DNA from: Streptomyces sp. TRM68367
GTDB taxonomy: Bacteria; Actinomycetota; Actinomycetes; Streptomycetales; Streptomycetaceae
Reading direction: 5' to 3'
Length of the DNA: 64,000 nt
Assembly: GCF_014495685.1 (NCBI RefSeq)
Contig: NZ_JACTVI010000022.1
Coordinates: forward strand, 1-64,000
Shown here one piece after another: positions 27,468 through 35,590 of the stretch (positions are counted from its first letter, which is position 1; each line of letters begins with the position of its first letter). A program made the translations under genes and the position numbers. The notes under the pieces were generated by a model that was given only the letters and a program-made list of their open reading frames with translations, was not told the DNA's origin and searched no databases.

Positions 27468-27959
27468 TCAGGCCGCCTCGGCGCCGAGTTCGAACCACAC
27501 CGACTTGCCCACGCCGTGCGGCCGCACGCCCCACGCGTCCGCGAGGGACTGCACCAGGACCAGGCCCCGGCCGTTCGTGCTCTCGTCGGCGTTCGGCACC
27601 CGCAGTCTGGGCCTGCGGGTCACGAAGTCCCGTACCTCCACACGCAGGACGCCGGGCCCGACCGTGGCGGTCAGCACGGCGTCGTCGTCGGTGTGGACGA
27701 GTGCGTTGGTGACGAGTTCGCTGGTGAGCAACTCCGCTATCTCCGTCATCTCCGCCCGTCCGGGCCTGCCCCACTGCCGCAGCAGTTCGCGCAGCGCCGT
27801 GCGTGCCTCCGGTACCGCCCGCAGGTCCGCCCGCCCGAGTCTGCGCCGGAGCTGCGGCCCCGCCGCCCGGTCCGCGACGCTGTCGGTCCTGTCCTCCACC
27901 GTCTTCGTCGAAGAGGCCCCGATCGCCACGGGGCCGCCCCCTCGTACATGCCTCTTCAT
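27468..27959 (-). CDS. HATPase_c anti-sigma-factor-like ATP-binding protein
   Basis: Single-domain GHKL ATPase (163 residues) of the RsbW/SpoIIAB-like group abundant in Streptomyces. The N box is ELLTSELVTNALVHT near residue 80, the G1 region is VRDFVTRRPRLRV where the family has a D-x-G motif, and the later lid is TNGRGLVLVQSLADAWG. It may act as an anti-sigma kinase or remain an uncharacterised regulator; no anti-anti-sigma partner adjoins it. The ATG follows GGGGGAC. Confidence 0.85.
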   Translation of the reverse strand: MKRHVRGGGPVAIGASSTKTVEDRTDSVADRAAGPQLRRRLGRADLRAVPEARTALRELLRQWGRPGRAEMTEIAELLTSELVTNALVHTDDDAVLTATVGPGVLRVEVRDFVTRRPRLRVPNADESTNGRGLVLVQSLADAWGVRPHGVGKSVWFELGAEAA

Positions 27960-28442
27960 GTCCCCCGCCCGCGCGCCGATGTCGGTTCCCCTCCTGCTCG
28001 AACACGTTCACGGGGATCCATGCCCGTTCGGGCGTTCGGCAGTCATGCCGGATCGTCGACGACCAGGTGTTCGGCCATGCGCGGGGTGCGCGGCGGTGTG
28101 CCCTCACGTGCGCCGGGCGTGGGGCGCGCGGCGGCGCGCGGGCCGGTGGCGCCGACGGCGCTCGGTCAGCAGGCGCCCCACCGGCGGTCGCGCCCGCCGT
28201 GCCGCCTACACACGCGTGCGGCGTTCTGACCGCCGGGCATCGCCCGGCCCGACGAGGCGGGTCTGCCGATCCGGCCGTAGCCGGCACGACGGCGGGGCGG
28301 TGCGGCGGCGGGCGGGTGGATCACGGGGCGGCGAAATTGGCCGAAGTACGACGGTGCCGGGCGCAGAGTACGGGGCGGAGTGGTGCGCACGGATGGCGCG
28401 GGGCAGCCGGCGGAGGGCGCCGCCGGTCCAGCGGTCGGCGCA
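27960..28442. other. Intergenic region, no gene seen
   Basis: About 480 bp upstream of the HATPase gene. Open frames here are shadows without homologous motifs. It likely holds that gene's promoter. Confidence 0.5.
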
Positions 28443-28480
28443 GGGCCGTCCTCCCGACCCCCGTGGCGGGAGGACGGCCC
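28443..28480. terminator. Strong hairpin terminator
   Basis: GGGCCGTCCTCCCG and CGGGAGGACGGCCC form a perfect 14-bp stem with a 10-nt loop, 25 bp beyond the stop of the secreted-protein gene on the minus strand. Confidence 0.8.
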
Positions 28481-28504
28481 CGCTGTTCACGGTGGCCCGG
28501 TCCG

Positions 28505-28783
28505 TCAGCGGAGCTTGGCGGTGCGGAACTCGCGGTACCGGGAGTACCGGTGGCCGTGGGCGGGCAGCTCATCTCCCAGGCAGAGCCGCAGCTCCTGCGG
28601 GACCCCCTCGGTGACCTCGCCCGCGGTCCAGGAGGAGGTCGGGTGCGGCGGGAGTTCGCCGGGTGAGAGGAACGCGGGCGAGCGGGGCGAGGCCGGCGCC
28701 GCGCCGTCCGGTGCGGCGAGTGCCGTACCGGACGCGATCGCGGCGAGCGCGGCGAACGCGCCCGGTAAGGTGCGCGTGGGCAT
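28505..28783 (-). CDS. Small secreted hypothetical protein
   Basis: A 92-residue protein. Residues 1-24 form a signal peptide (MPTRTLPGAFAALAAIASGT, cleavage near ALAA). The mature part includes SPGELPPHPTSSWTAGEVTE then PQELRLCLGDELPAHGHRY and ends REFRTAKLR. Longer Streptomyces proteins with this opening seem to continue after the YREFRT segment (memory only), so this may be C-terminally shortened. A strong terminator follows the stop. The ATG has a poor upstream site. Confidence 0.55.
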   Translation of the reverse strand: MPTRTLPGAFAALAAIASGTALAAPDGAAPASPRSPAFLSPGELPPHPTSSWTAGEVTEGVPQELRLCLGDELPAHGHRYSRYREFRTAKLR

Positions 28784-29065
28784 GGGTGTACCCCGTGGGT
28801 GAGTTGGTGCCGGAAAGACGAGGCCGTGACCGGCGGTGGCCGGATCCGGCGCCGGCCGCTGCGACACCAAGAGCATCAGCGGTCACAGCGGGGCGGACGC
28901 AACAGCGGGCGGACGCAACAGCCGGCGCCCGATCCGCCGCGGTGGAACCATCCCAGTCCGTCTGACGTGCAGTTCCGCACCAGCGCCATCGAGGGACTGC
29001 CCCGCTACACGTACGACACCGCCGAGCGCCGGTGGGTGCCGTAGGGCCCGCGCGAGCCATACTCC

Positions 29066-29082
29066 TTGAGACCGAGTCTCAA
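29066..29082. promoter_or_regulatory. TetR operator
   Basis: TTGAGACCGAGTCTCAA is a perfect 7-3-7 palindrome, followed by a further half-like TTGAGTC. It lies 28 bp before the TetR start codon and is the obvious autoregulatory site. Confidence 0.8.
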
Positions 29083-29109
29083 ATTGAGTCGTTGCTGTAC
29101 TCTTCTCGT

Positions 29110-29733
29110 ATGCCCGACTCCGCCAGCACCTCTGCCCAGCCCCCAGCGAAGCCGCCCGGCTTGCGTGAGCGCATGCGGGCGACGGTTCGGGCGGAAGTGG
29201 TCGCGGTGGCGCTCCGGCTCTTCACGGAGCAGGGGTTCGACCGGACGACCGTCGACCAGATCGCCGCCGAGGCGGGGCTGTCGCGCGCCAGCCTGTTCCG
29301 GTACTTCGGCACCAAGGAAGACATCGTCCTGGTCGGCCTGGAGGACACGGGCCGCGACATCGCCGAGGCGCTCGCCGCCCGCCCTGACGACGAGCGGCCC
29401 TGGGTGGCACTGCGCCGGGCGTTCGACGTCCTGACGCGGAGGAACGAGGGAGCACCCGAGCAGGCACTCAGCTATCTGCGCATGCTCCAGGAGACCCCGT
29501 CACTGCGCGCCCGGCACTACGAGAAGCAATTGAACTGGCAGGAACTGCTGGTGCCGGAGATCGCCAGGCGTCTGGAAGCCGGCCCTGACCGGCCGGAGGA
29601 TCCCAGGCCGAGTGCGCTGGTCACGGCCTCCCTCGCCTGCCTGGACGCGGCCGCGAGGGGGTGGGTGGCCTGCGAGGGCGCCGTTCCCCTCGCTGTGCTG
29701 CTCGATCGTGCGATGGGCGCGCTGACGGAGTAA
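29110..29733 (+). CDS. TetR-family transcriptional regulator
   Basis: A 207-residue repressor. After a 20-residue flexible lead comes the TetR helix-turn-helix (LRLFTEQGFDRTTVDQIAAE then AGLSRASLFRYFGTKEDIVL, residues 36-75) and an all-helical ligand domain. A perfect palindrome lies just upstream of the ATG, so it probably represses itself. No export pump or enzyme gene is adjacent in the same direction, so the other targets are unknown. The GAGAC/GTCTC half-site is common for regulators of drug efflux and oxidoreductases. Confidence 0.9.
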   Translation: MPDSASTSAQPPAKPPGLRERMRATVRAEVVAVALRLFTEQGFDRTTVDQIAAEAGLSRASLFRYFGTKEDIVLVGLEDTGRDIAEALAARPDDERPWVALRRAFDVLTRRNEGAPEQALSYLRMLQETPSLRARHYEKQLNWQELLVPEIARRLEAGPDRPEDPRPSALVTASLACLDAAARGWVACEGAVPLAVLLDRAMGALTE

Positions 29734-29902
29734 CCCGGCCCGCCCAAGGCCGGCGCCTGGTGCCTGGTCGCCGGCTGGGACGGCGAGCCACGGCTGTTTT
29801 CCGCGCCCAGTGGCGCGGCGCCCGAGGCGAACGTCGCTTGGCGGGTGATCTCGGCGAGGGGCGAGCGGACATCCTCACCGCCGTGCCGCAGGGTCGGCGC
29901 CG

Positions 29903-32017
29903 TCACGCCTCCCAGACGGCGGCGGCCGTGCGGTCGTCGGCGTACCCCTTGACGCGGACGCCGGCGTCGGCGAGGAACGCGGCGAGGCCGGGTGGTTCGG
30001 GCCGGGACCACCGGTCGGTGAGGTGGGCGCTCAGTTCGGGTTCGCCGCGCAGGGGTTCGGCGAGACCCGCGCTGCATATCAGGAGCACGTCACCCGGGCG
30101 GGCCACAAAGGCGCGGAAGCGGAAGGGTTCGCGGGGCTGTTCGGCCGGTTCGTACGGGCTCGGCGGCGTCGGGATGCCGAGGCCCATGGTGAGCCGGTCG
30201 CCATCGGGGGTCTCGGACGGTTGCGAGCCGAAGCCGACGACGGGCTCGCCGGCGACCTCGACGACGTCCGTCTCGATGTCCTGCCAGGTGCCGCCGCGCA
30301 GCCGGAACAGGCCGCCCGCGCCGACGCCGAAGGAGACGCGGGTACGGCATTCGGGGTCGGCGGGCAGGAGCAGGCAGCGCAGGGTGGCCGCGTAGTCCTC
30401 CGGTTGCAGCCCCTGTTCTACGGCGCTGGCGCGGAGCTTGCCGAGGCTGCGGTCGGTGAGGCGGTGCAGGCCGGACTTGAGGTCGCCGAGGCGGGCGGCC
30501 CGGATGTCCTCGACGAGGCGGGCGTGGCTGCGGCCCACGGCCCGGCCGATCCAGTGACAGGCCTCGGCGGCGGCCCGGTGCGCCCCGGCCGTGGCCCGCG
30601 CGCCCGTCGCCATCGCCACGAGCACCAGCGCCTGGTCTCCCGTCCCGAACCGCGCGGTGAGCAGCGAGTCCCGCCGCAGCTCCCCACGGAACCGCGCGGA
30701 GTCCCCCCGCAACGACGCGGCACGCACCGTGCACGCCCCGTACCTGGCCCCGTCCAGCACGGTGTCGGCGACCAGATCGTCCAGCTCCTCGGGATCCGCG
30801 GCCGGCAGAGCGGTGGGCTCGGCCTCGTAGGTGGGCGGTCCCGAGCCGACGTAGTCGCGGTCCGGGGGCGGAGAGGCGAGGCGCAGGGGGACAGGGACCG
30901 AGGGGGTGGGCTCGTCGTCGGCTGCGGGCGCGGACGGCACGACGGGGGCGGAGCCCCTCCCGGCGGGGTCCGTTTCGGCGGCCCTCCCGGTGAGCTCGGT
31001 CATGTCGCGGTCGGTCGCGGTGTCCGCCGGTGCGGGAGGGGCCGGGGACCGTGGCGGAGGCAGGTCGAGGGGCGTGCGGGAGACGGGGACGCTCGGGGCG
31101 GTGGGCTTCCCCGCCGCGGGGGTGTCGGTCGCCGAGGCCGGACGGCCTCGCGGTGCCGGGTCCGTGACCGGCTCCCGCCGCGCGCCGGGCGGGAACGTCA
31201 CCGGCCCCGACGGTGTCGCGGGCGGCGGCTCCCAGGGCGCACGCTGCGGAGCGAGCCCGGCACGAGGGAACCGGTCGCCCCCGTCTCGGGCCTCACCAGC
31301 TCCCCCCTCACCGACCTCGCCCTGCCCGACCGGCCCATCCGGAGCCTCGGCCTGCCCGACCGGCCCACCCAGAGCCCCGCCCTGCCCAAACGGCCCGCCC
31401 GCAGCCTGCCCGACCGGCCCAACCAGCCCGCGCGGCGCGACCGCCCCGGAGCCACCCCGCTGACCAGGCACCCCGCCCCCGAAGCCAGACCGCTCCGCAG
31501 CCACCCTGTCCTTCGGCCCAGGCTGCTCCTCGACGTCCCCGCCCCGGGGCCCAGGCCACTCCTCGACGTCCCCGCCCCGGGGCCCAGGCCACTCCTCAGC
31601 GTCCCCACCCCCGGAGCCAGGCCGCTCATCGGCGCCCCTGTCCCTGGGGTCAAGCTGCCCATCGGCCACCCCGGCCCGAGTCCCGGAGCGCTCATCGGCC
31701 ACCCCAGCCCCAGAGACAGACCTCCCATCGGCCACCCCAGCCCGAGCGCCAGGCCAGTCATCAGCCACCCCGACCCCGGCAGCAGACCGCGCGTCGCCCC
31801 CCTCCCCTCCCTCCCAGAACCGCTGCTCGGCCACCCCGGCCCCCGCGTCGGACCGCTCGTCGGCAGGCCGTCGGTTCACCGTGCCGGCTGCCGAGGTGAA
31901 GCGGTCGTCCAGGGAATCGGCCGTGGCTGTGGGACCCGTGTCGCCGGTGGAGTCGTCGTACAACTGGCGCCACCAGTCGTCCTCGTGACCGGTGGGCCTT
32001 CCCCCCTGCTGGCTCAT
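29903..32017 (-). CDS. PP2C-fold protein with long repetitive disordered N-terminus (probable pseudophosphatase)
   Basis: A 704-residue protein. The first ~440 residues are low-complexity: 11-residue repeats of the type GVADERSGTRA and GGDVEEWPGPR, then PVGQ-rich repeats, then proline-rich linkers. The last ~250 residues follow the PP2C/SpoIIE phosphatase order (LLTARFGTGDQALVLVAMAT, AAAEACHWIGRAV, FRLRGGTWQDIE, PGDVLLICSAGLAEPL). Active PP2C enzymes carry metal-binding aspartates in VADGMGG and SDG motifs; here these read VAMATGA and CSAGLAE, so metal binding is doubtful. A regulatory or scaffolding role is inferred. The ATG is followed by MSQQGGRPTGHEDDWW, a start pattern remembered from Streptomyces relatives. 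Confidence 0.75.
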   Translation of the reverse strand: MSQQGGRPTGHEDDWWRQLYDDSTGDTGPTATADSLDDRFTSAAGTVNRRPADERSDAGAGVAEQRFWEGGEGGDARSAAGVGVADDWPGARAGVADGRSVSGAGVADERSGTRAGVADGQLDPRDRGADERPGSGGGDAEEWPGPRGGDVEEWPGPRGGDVEEQPGPKDRVAAERSGFGGGVPGQRGGSGAVAPRGLVGPVGQAAGGPFGQGGALGGPVGQAEAPDGPVGQGEVGEGGAGEARDGGDRFPRAGLAPQRAPWEPPPATPSGPVTFPPGARREPVTDPAPRGRPASATDTPAAGKPTAPSVPVSRTPLDLPPPRSPAPPAPADTATDRDMTELTGRAAETDPAGRGSAPVVPSAPAADDEPTPSVPVPLRLASPPPDRDYVGSGPPTYEAEPTALPAADPEELDDLVADTVLDGARYGACTVRAASLRGDSARFRGELRRDSLLTARFGTGDQALVLVAMATGARATAGAHRAAAEACHWIGRAVGRSHARLVEDIRAARLGDLKSGLHRLTDRSLGKLRASAVEQGLQPEDYAATLRCLLLPADPECRTRVSFGVGAGGLFRLRGGTWQDIETDVVEVAGEPVVGFGSQPSETPDGDRLTMGLGIPTPPSPYEPAEQPREPFRFRAFVARPGDVLLICSAGLAEPLRGEPELSAHLTDRWSRPEPPGLAAFLADAGVRVKGYADDRTAAAVWEA
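31528..31593. repeat. Perfect 33-bp tandem repeat within the PP2C-fold gene
   Basis: CCTCGACGTCCCCGCC... (33 bp) occurs twice with no mismatch, then a diverged third copy to 31626. Each unit encodes 11 residues (GGDVEEWPGPR type). A wider set of related repeats covers about 31.3-31.85 kb. Confidence 0.9.
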
Positions 32018-32355
32018 GCCCCTAATTGTCCACCGCGACAGCCGGATGAAAACGGGGCATCCGGAAAATCCGGTCCCGCACGGGCTGTCGAACCGCGTGT
32101 CGCGTGAACCGTCGAACGGCGATACGAGATGGCGCGCCGGGCGGCCCCACCCCCGCAGACGGGCGCTACAAGCCCTGCCGGACGCCGTCACCGAGCAGGG
32201 GCCCGGACGGCCCGACGTCACCGATTCAGGGGTGCTGTCGCTGCTGTTCGCTGCCATGGAGCGACGCGAGTGGAGCCCGTCGGCCTGACCGTCCCTAGGT
32301 GTCACTCACGCCCGCCTGCCCTGCGCCTTCTCGCCCGCTCCGGCACTCTGGTCAG
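32018..32355. other. Intergenic region, no gene seen
   Basis: 338 bp between divergent genes. No gene or clear regulatory palindrome is recognised; promoters for both flanks are expected. Confidence 0.5.
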
Positions 32356-32847
32356 ATGGGAGTGTGGGACCTGCTGCTGGTCGGCCTGGTCATCCTGCTC
32401 GGCCTGTGCGGAGTGCTGGTGCCCGGCGTGCCGGGATCGTGGCTGGTGTGGGCCGCGGTCATGTGGTGGGCGCTGAAGGATCCGCGGGCGGTCGCGTGGG
32501 GTGTGCTGGTCGGCGCCACGGTCGTGCTGTTCCTCTCCCAGGTGGTGCGCTGGGCGCTCCCGCCACGCCGGCTGAAGGCCTCCGGCGCCACCCGCCGGAT
32601 GACGGTGTACGCGGGAGCCGGCGCGTTCCTCGGTTTCGTCCTGGTGCCCGTGCTCGGCGCGATCCCCGGTTTCATGGGCGGCATCTACGTCTCCGAACGG
32701 CTCCGCCTCGGCCGCCACGGCGAGGCGCTCGCCGCCCTGCGCACGGCGATGCGCTCGGGCGGCTCAAGCGTGCTGACGGAACTGTTCACCTGCCTGCTGA
32801 TCACGGGCGCGTGGCTGGGCGCGGTGCTCTGGGAGGTCACGCGCTGA
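32356..32847 (+). CDS. DUF456 membrane protein
   Basis: A 163-residue integral membrane protein of the DUF456 family: paired hydrophobic segments at the start (LLLVGLVILLGLCGVLVPGV, SWLVWAAVMWWAL), two more in the middle (GVLVGATVVLFLSQVV, AGAFLGFVLVPVLGAIPGFM) and one at the end (LLITGAWLGAVLWE). The glycine-rich IPGFMGGIYVSE turn is typical. Function is unknown. The ATG lacks a clear RBS. It stands alone with short flanks. Confidence 0.82.
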   Translation: MGVWDLLLVGLVILLGLCGVLVPGVPGSWLVWAAVMWWALKDPRAVAWGVLVGATVVLFLSQVVRWALPPRRLKASGATRRMTVYAGAGAFLGFVLVPVLGAIPGFMGGIYVSERLRLGRHGEALAALRTAMRSGGSSVLTELFTCLLITGAWLGAVLWEVTR

Positions 32848-32933
32848 CGGGCGGCACCCTGCCCTCGTACACCCGCGGCCCTAGGACGATGAACCGATGC
32901 GCCGCCCGCGCCGCGCGTGCTTGGCTGGCCACC

Positions 32934-33305
32934 ATGACCGAATTCAGCGAGGCGGAGCGCGCGTATCTGAAGTCGCAGCGGCTGGGACGGCTGGCCACGG
33001 TGGATCCCAAGGGCCAGCCGCAGGCGAACCCGGTCGGTTTCTACCCGCAGGACGACGGGACGATCCTGATCGGCGGCTATGCCATGGGCCGTACGAAGAA
33101 GTGGCGCAACCTGCAGCGCAACCCGAAGGCCGCGCTGGTGGTCGACGACATCGTCAGCGTGCGCCCGTGGACGGTGCGCGGCATCGAGATCCGCGGCGAG
33201 GCCGAGCTCCTCACCGGCCCGCACGACCTGGGGCCGCACTTCAGTGAGGAGCTCATCCGGATCCGTCCGCGGTGGATCCACAGCTGGGGTCTGGAAGACG
33301 GCTGA
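32934..33305 (+). CDS. PPOX-class F420-dependent oxidoreductase
   Basis: A 123-residue split-barrel flavin/deazaflavin protein. Matching blocks are EAERAYLKSQRLGRLATVDP at the N-terminus, GQPQANPVGFYPQDDGTI, IGGYAMGRTKKWRNLQRNPK, and IEIRGEAELL. Such proteins in actinomycetes use coenzyme F420 or FMN; the substrate is unknown. The ATG follows TGGCCACC with no strong site. Ten bp separate its stop from the convergent ogt stop. Confidence 0.85.
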   Translation: MTEFSEAERAYLKSQRLGRLATVDPKGQPQANPVGFYPQDDGTILIGGYAMGRTKKWRNLQRNPKAALVVDDIVSVRPWTVRGIEIRGEAELLTGPHDLGPHFSEELIRIRPRWIHSWGLEDG

Positions 33306-33314
33306 GGAAGACGT

Positions 33315-33803
33315 CTACCCGGCGCCCTCGTGCCGGAGCAGGTGGACCTTGCGTTCCAGTCCGCCCGCGTACCCGGTCATCGCCCCGTCGGCGCCGATCA
33401 CCCGGTGGCAGGGCCGCACGACCAGCAGCGGGTTGGCGCCGATCGCACCGCCGACGGCCCGTACGGCGGCCCGGGAGGCGCCGATCCGGGCGGCGATCTC
33501 GCCGTACGTCGTGGTCGCCCCGTAGGGCACGTCGTCCAGGGCGGCCCACACCTTCTCCCGGAAGGCGGTGCCGTCGGTGCGCAGCGGCAGCCGGAACTCC
33601 TTGAGGTCGCCGGCGAAGTACGCGGCGAGCTGCTGCCCGGCCTCGCGGAAGAGGCCGGGGTCGTGCCGCCAGCCGTGCCGCACGGTGCGGCCGCCCTTCT
33701 GGCCGGGCACGGACAGGGAGGTGAGGACTCCGTCCGGGCCGGCGGTCAGCAGCAGCGGGCCGAGCGGGCTGTCGATCTCGGTCCAGTGGGTCGGGGCGGT
33801 CAT
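33315..33803 (-). CDS. ogt: Methylated-DNA--protein-cysteine methyltransferase (Ogt)
   Basis: Suicide repair protein that removes alkyl groups from O6-guanine onto its own cysteine. The 162 residues contain the acceptor motif PCHRVIG, preceded by the family's GANPLLVVR and the helix-turn-helix segment YGEIAARIGASRAAVRAVGG, and LGPLLLTAGPDGVL near the start. The ATG overlaps the stop of the Ada-AlkA gene (ATGA), so both alkylation repair proteins are translated together. Confidence 0.95.
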   Translation of the reverse strand: MTAPTHWTEIDSPLGPLLLTAGPDGVLTSLSVPGQKGGRTVRHGWRHDPGLFREAGQQLAAYFAGDLKEFRLPLRTDGTAFREKVWAALDDVPYGATTTYGEIAARIGASRAAVRAVGGAIGANPLLVVRPCHRVIGADGAMTGYAGGLERKVHLLRHEGAG

Positions 33804-35200
33804 CGTGTCTCCCACTCCCCTGCGGTGCGCAGGTGTTGTACGGCATAGGAGCGCCAGGGGCGCCAGCTGTCGGGGACGTCCCGGCCGGGCGGGGCCACGT
33901 CCGGGTCGGCGAGGGCACGGGTGCGGACGGCGGCGACGGTGGCCGCGTCCATGCCGGGCAGGGCGAGTAGCGCCGCCTGCGCGTCGTCCCGGTCGGCGCC
34001 CGGGTCGAGGCGTACGGCGCCGTCGGCGAGGGCGGCGGCGAGCGCGCCGGTGGCGGTGCCGGGCTCGGCCGCGGCGAGGACGGCCGGTTCCGGGAACAGG
34101 TGGGTGAGGCTGCCGCAGGGGGCGTCGAGGGCCTTGCCGTAGCGCCGTACGAGCCGTTCGGCCTGCGGCCGCCCCGCCAGGGCGCGCACCGCGAGTTCCT
34201 CCGGGTCGGCGGCGCCGGGTGAGCGCAGGCCCGGCCGCGCGGCGACCAGCGGGGCGAGCCGGGGGTCGGCGGCGAGGCGCTCGTCGACGGCGTACGGGTC
34301 GGCGTCGAGGTCGAACAGCCGGCGCAGCCGCTGCACGGCCGTGGTGAGGTCGCGCGGGTCGGTGAGGTGCAGGCGGGCGTCGAGCCAGCCGCCGGGGTGG
34401 GCGCCGGAGGCGGTCCGCGGGGCGCCGGGCTTCTCCTCGACGGCGACGATGCCGGTGCCGTACGGCAGGCGGAGGGTGCGCCGGTAGGTGCGGGCGCCGG
34501 GCGGGCCGCTCACCTCCTCCACGCCCGGTACGGCCTCGCGGGCCAGCAGGTCGAAGACGGGCCCGGCCGGGTAGGGGCCGCGGTACGCGAGCCGCAGCGG
34601 GATACCGGCGGACGGGGTCGCCGTACGCCGGACCGTCCCGTTCTTGGGTGTGGCGGCGCGCAGTGCGCTGGGGGTCGCCGCGTACACGGCGCGGATCGTG
34701 TCGTTGAACTGCCGCACGCTGGCGAAGCCCGCCGCGAACGCGATCTCGGTGACCGGCAGGTCGGTGGTCTGCAGCAGGATGCGGGCGGTGTGCGCCCGCT
34801 GGGCGCGGGCGAGTGCGACGGGGCCGGCGCCGAGTTCGGCGGTGAGCTGCCGCTGTACCTGCCGGGCGCTGTAGCCGAGGCGTACGGCGAGTCCGGCGAC
34901 GCCCTCGCGGTCGACGACGCCGTCGGCGATGAGCCGCATGGCCCGGGCGACGACGTCCGCGCGGGTGTTCCACTCGGCCGAGCCGGGCACGGCGTCCGGC
35001 CGGCACCGCCGGCAGGCCCGGAAGCCGGAGCCCTGCGCGGCGGCGGCCGTGGCGAAGAACCGTACGTTGTGCCGTTTCGGCGTCACGGCGGGACAGCTGG
35101 GCCGACAGTAGATGCCGGTCGTCTCGACGGCGAAGAAGAACGCCCCGTCGAACCGGGCGTCCCGGCTCCGCACGGCCTCGTACCTGCTGTCTTCGTCCAT
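33800..35200 (-). CDS. Ada-type methyl-phosphotriester sensor fused to AlkA DNA glycosylase
   Basis: Dual protein of 466 residues: an Ada zinc domain (RFDGAFFFAVETTGIYCRPS with CRPSCPA and CRRCRPD cysteines, residues 16-75), an AraC-type helix-turn-helix (LAVRLGYSARQVQRQLTAEL, ITEIAFAAGFASVRQFNDTI), then an AlkA 3-methyladenine glycosylase domain. The AlkA helix-hairpin-helix region is LLALPGMDAATVAAVRTRAL with a downstream aspartate in PPGRDVPDSW, the expected catalytic acid. It probably activates its own operon with ogt on alkylation. The ATG is chosen over a GTG one codon upstream. Confidence 0.92.
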   Translation of the reverse strand: MDEDSRYEAVRSRDARFDGAFFFAVETTGIYCRPSCPAVTPKRHNVRFFATAAAAQGSGFRACRRCRPDAVPGSAEWNTRADVVARAMRLIADGVVDREGVAGLAVRLGYSARQVQRQLTAELGAGPVALARAQRAHTARILLQTTDLPVTEIAFAAGFASVRQFNDTIRAVYAATPSALRAATPKNGTVRRTATPSAGIPLRLAYRGPYPAGPVFDLLAREAVPGVEEVSGPPGARTYRRTLRLPYGTGIVAVEEKPGAPRTASGAHPGGWLDARLHLTDPRDLTTAVQRLRRLFDLDADPYAVDERLAADPRLAPLVAARPGLRSPGAADPEELAVRALAGRPQAERLVRRYGKALDAPCGSLTHLFPEPAVLAAAEPGTATGALAAALADGAVRLDPGADRDDAQAALLALPGMDAATVAAVRTRALADPDVAPPGRDVPDSWRPWRSYAVQHLRTAGEWETR

Positions 35201-35590
35201 CACGTTGTCCAGTCTCCGCCGATGGTGAAGGTACCGCTGGCGGAAATCGGACGTGGCGTTGGGGCTGGGCGGGGGTGGGCTTCGCTCACCCGCGCCGGCG
35301 GGGTGCCGCCGCGCCCACGGCTTGACGGCGTCAAGCCGGACCGCGATTGCCGGGGGCCCGGTGTTGCGGCTGGCCGGGAGCAGGTCGCGCGGCCCGGCGC
35401 TGACGGGGTGCCGCTGCGCCCACCCGTGCCGCCCCGGGCGGCACGCATGCCCGCAGCTACGCCGGCTGCAACCGCTGCCGGGTGGCCACCGCCCCGCGAC
35501 ACGACCGCCCGCAGCCACGCGGGTCGCCGGTGCCGCTGCCCGGGTGGGTGTCGCCTCAGCCGCGCGGCTGCCCGCGGCTACGCTACGGAG
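35201..35590. other. Intergenic region, no gene seen
   Basis: 390 bp. Contains an inverted repeat CGGCTTGAC-GGC-GTCAAGCCG near 35318, which could end transcription of rsgA, whose stop codon borders the region, or act upstream of ada. Several related proline-coding shadow frames occur, none supported. Confidence 0.5.

Noticed and set aside
28799-29044. Plus-strand frame ending SAIEGLPRYTYDTAERRWVP before TetR
   Set aside because: The end looks protein-like, but no start, family or codon support exists upstream; it overlaps the start of the secreted-protein gene region. A gene remnant is possible but unproven.
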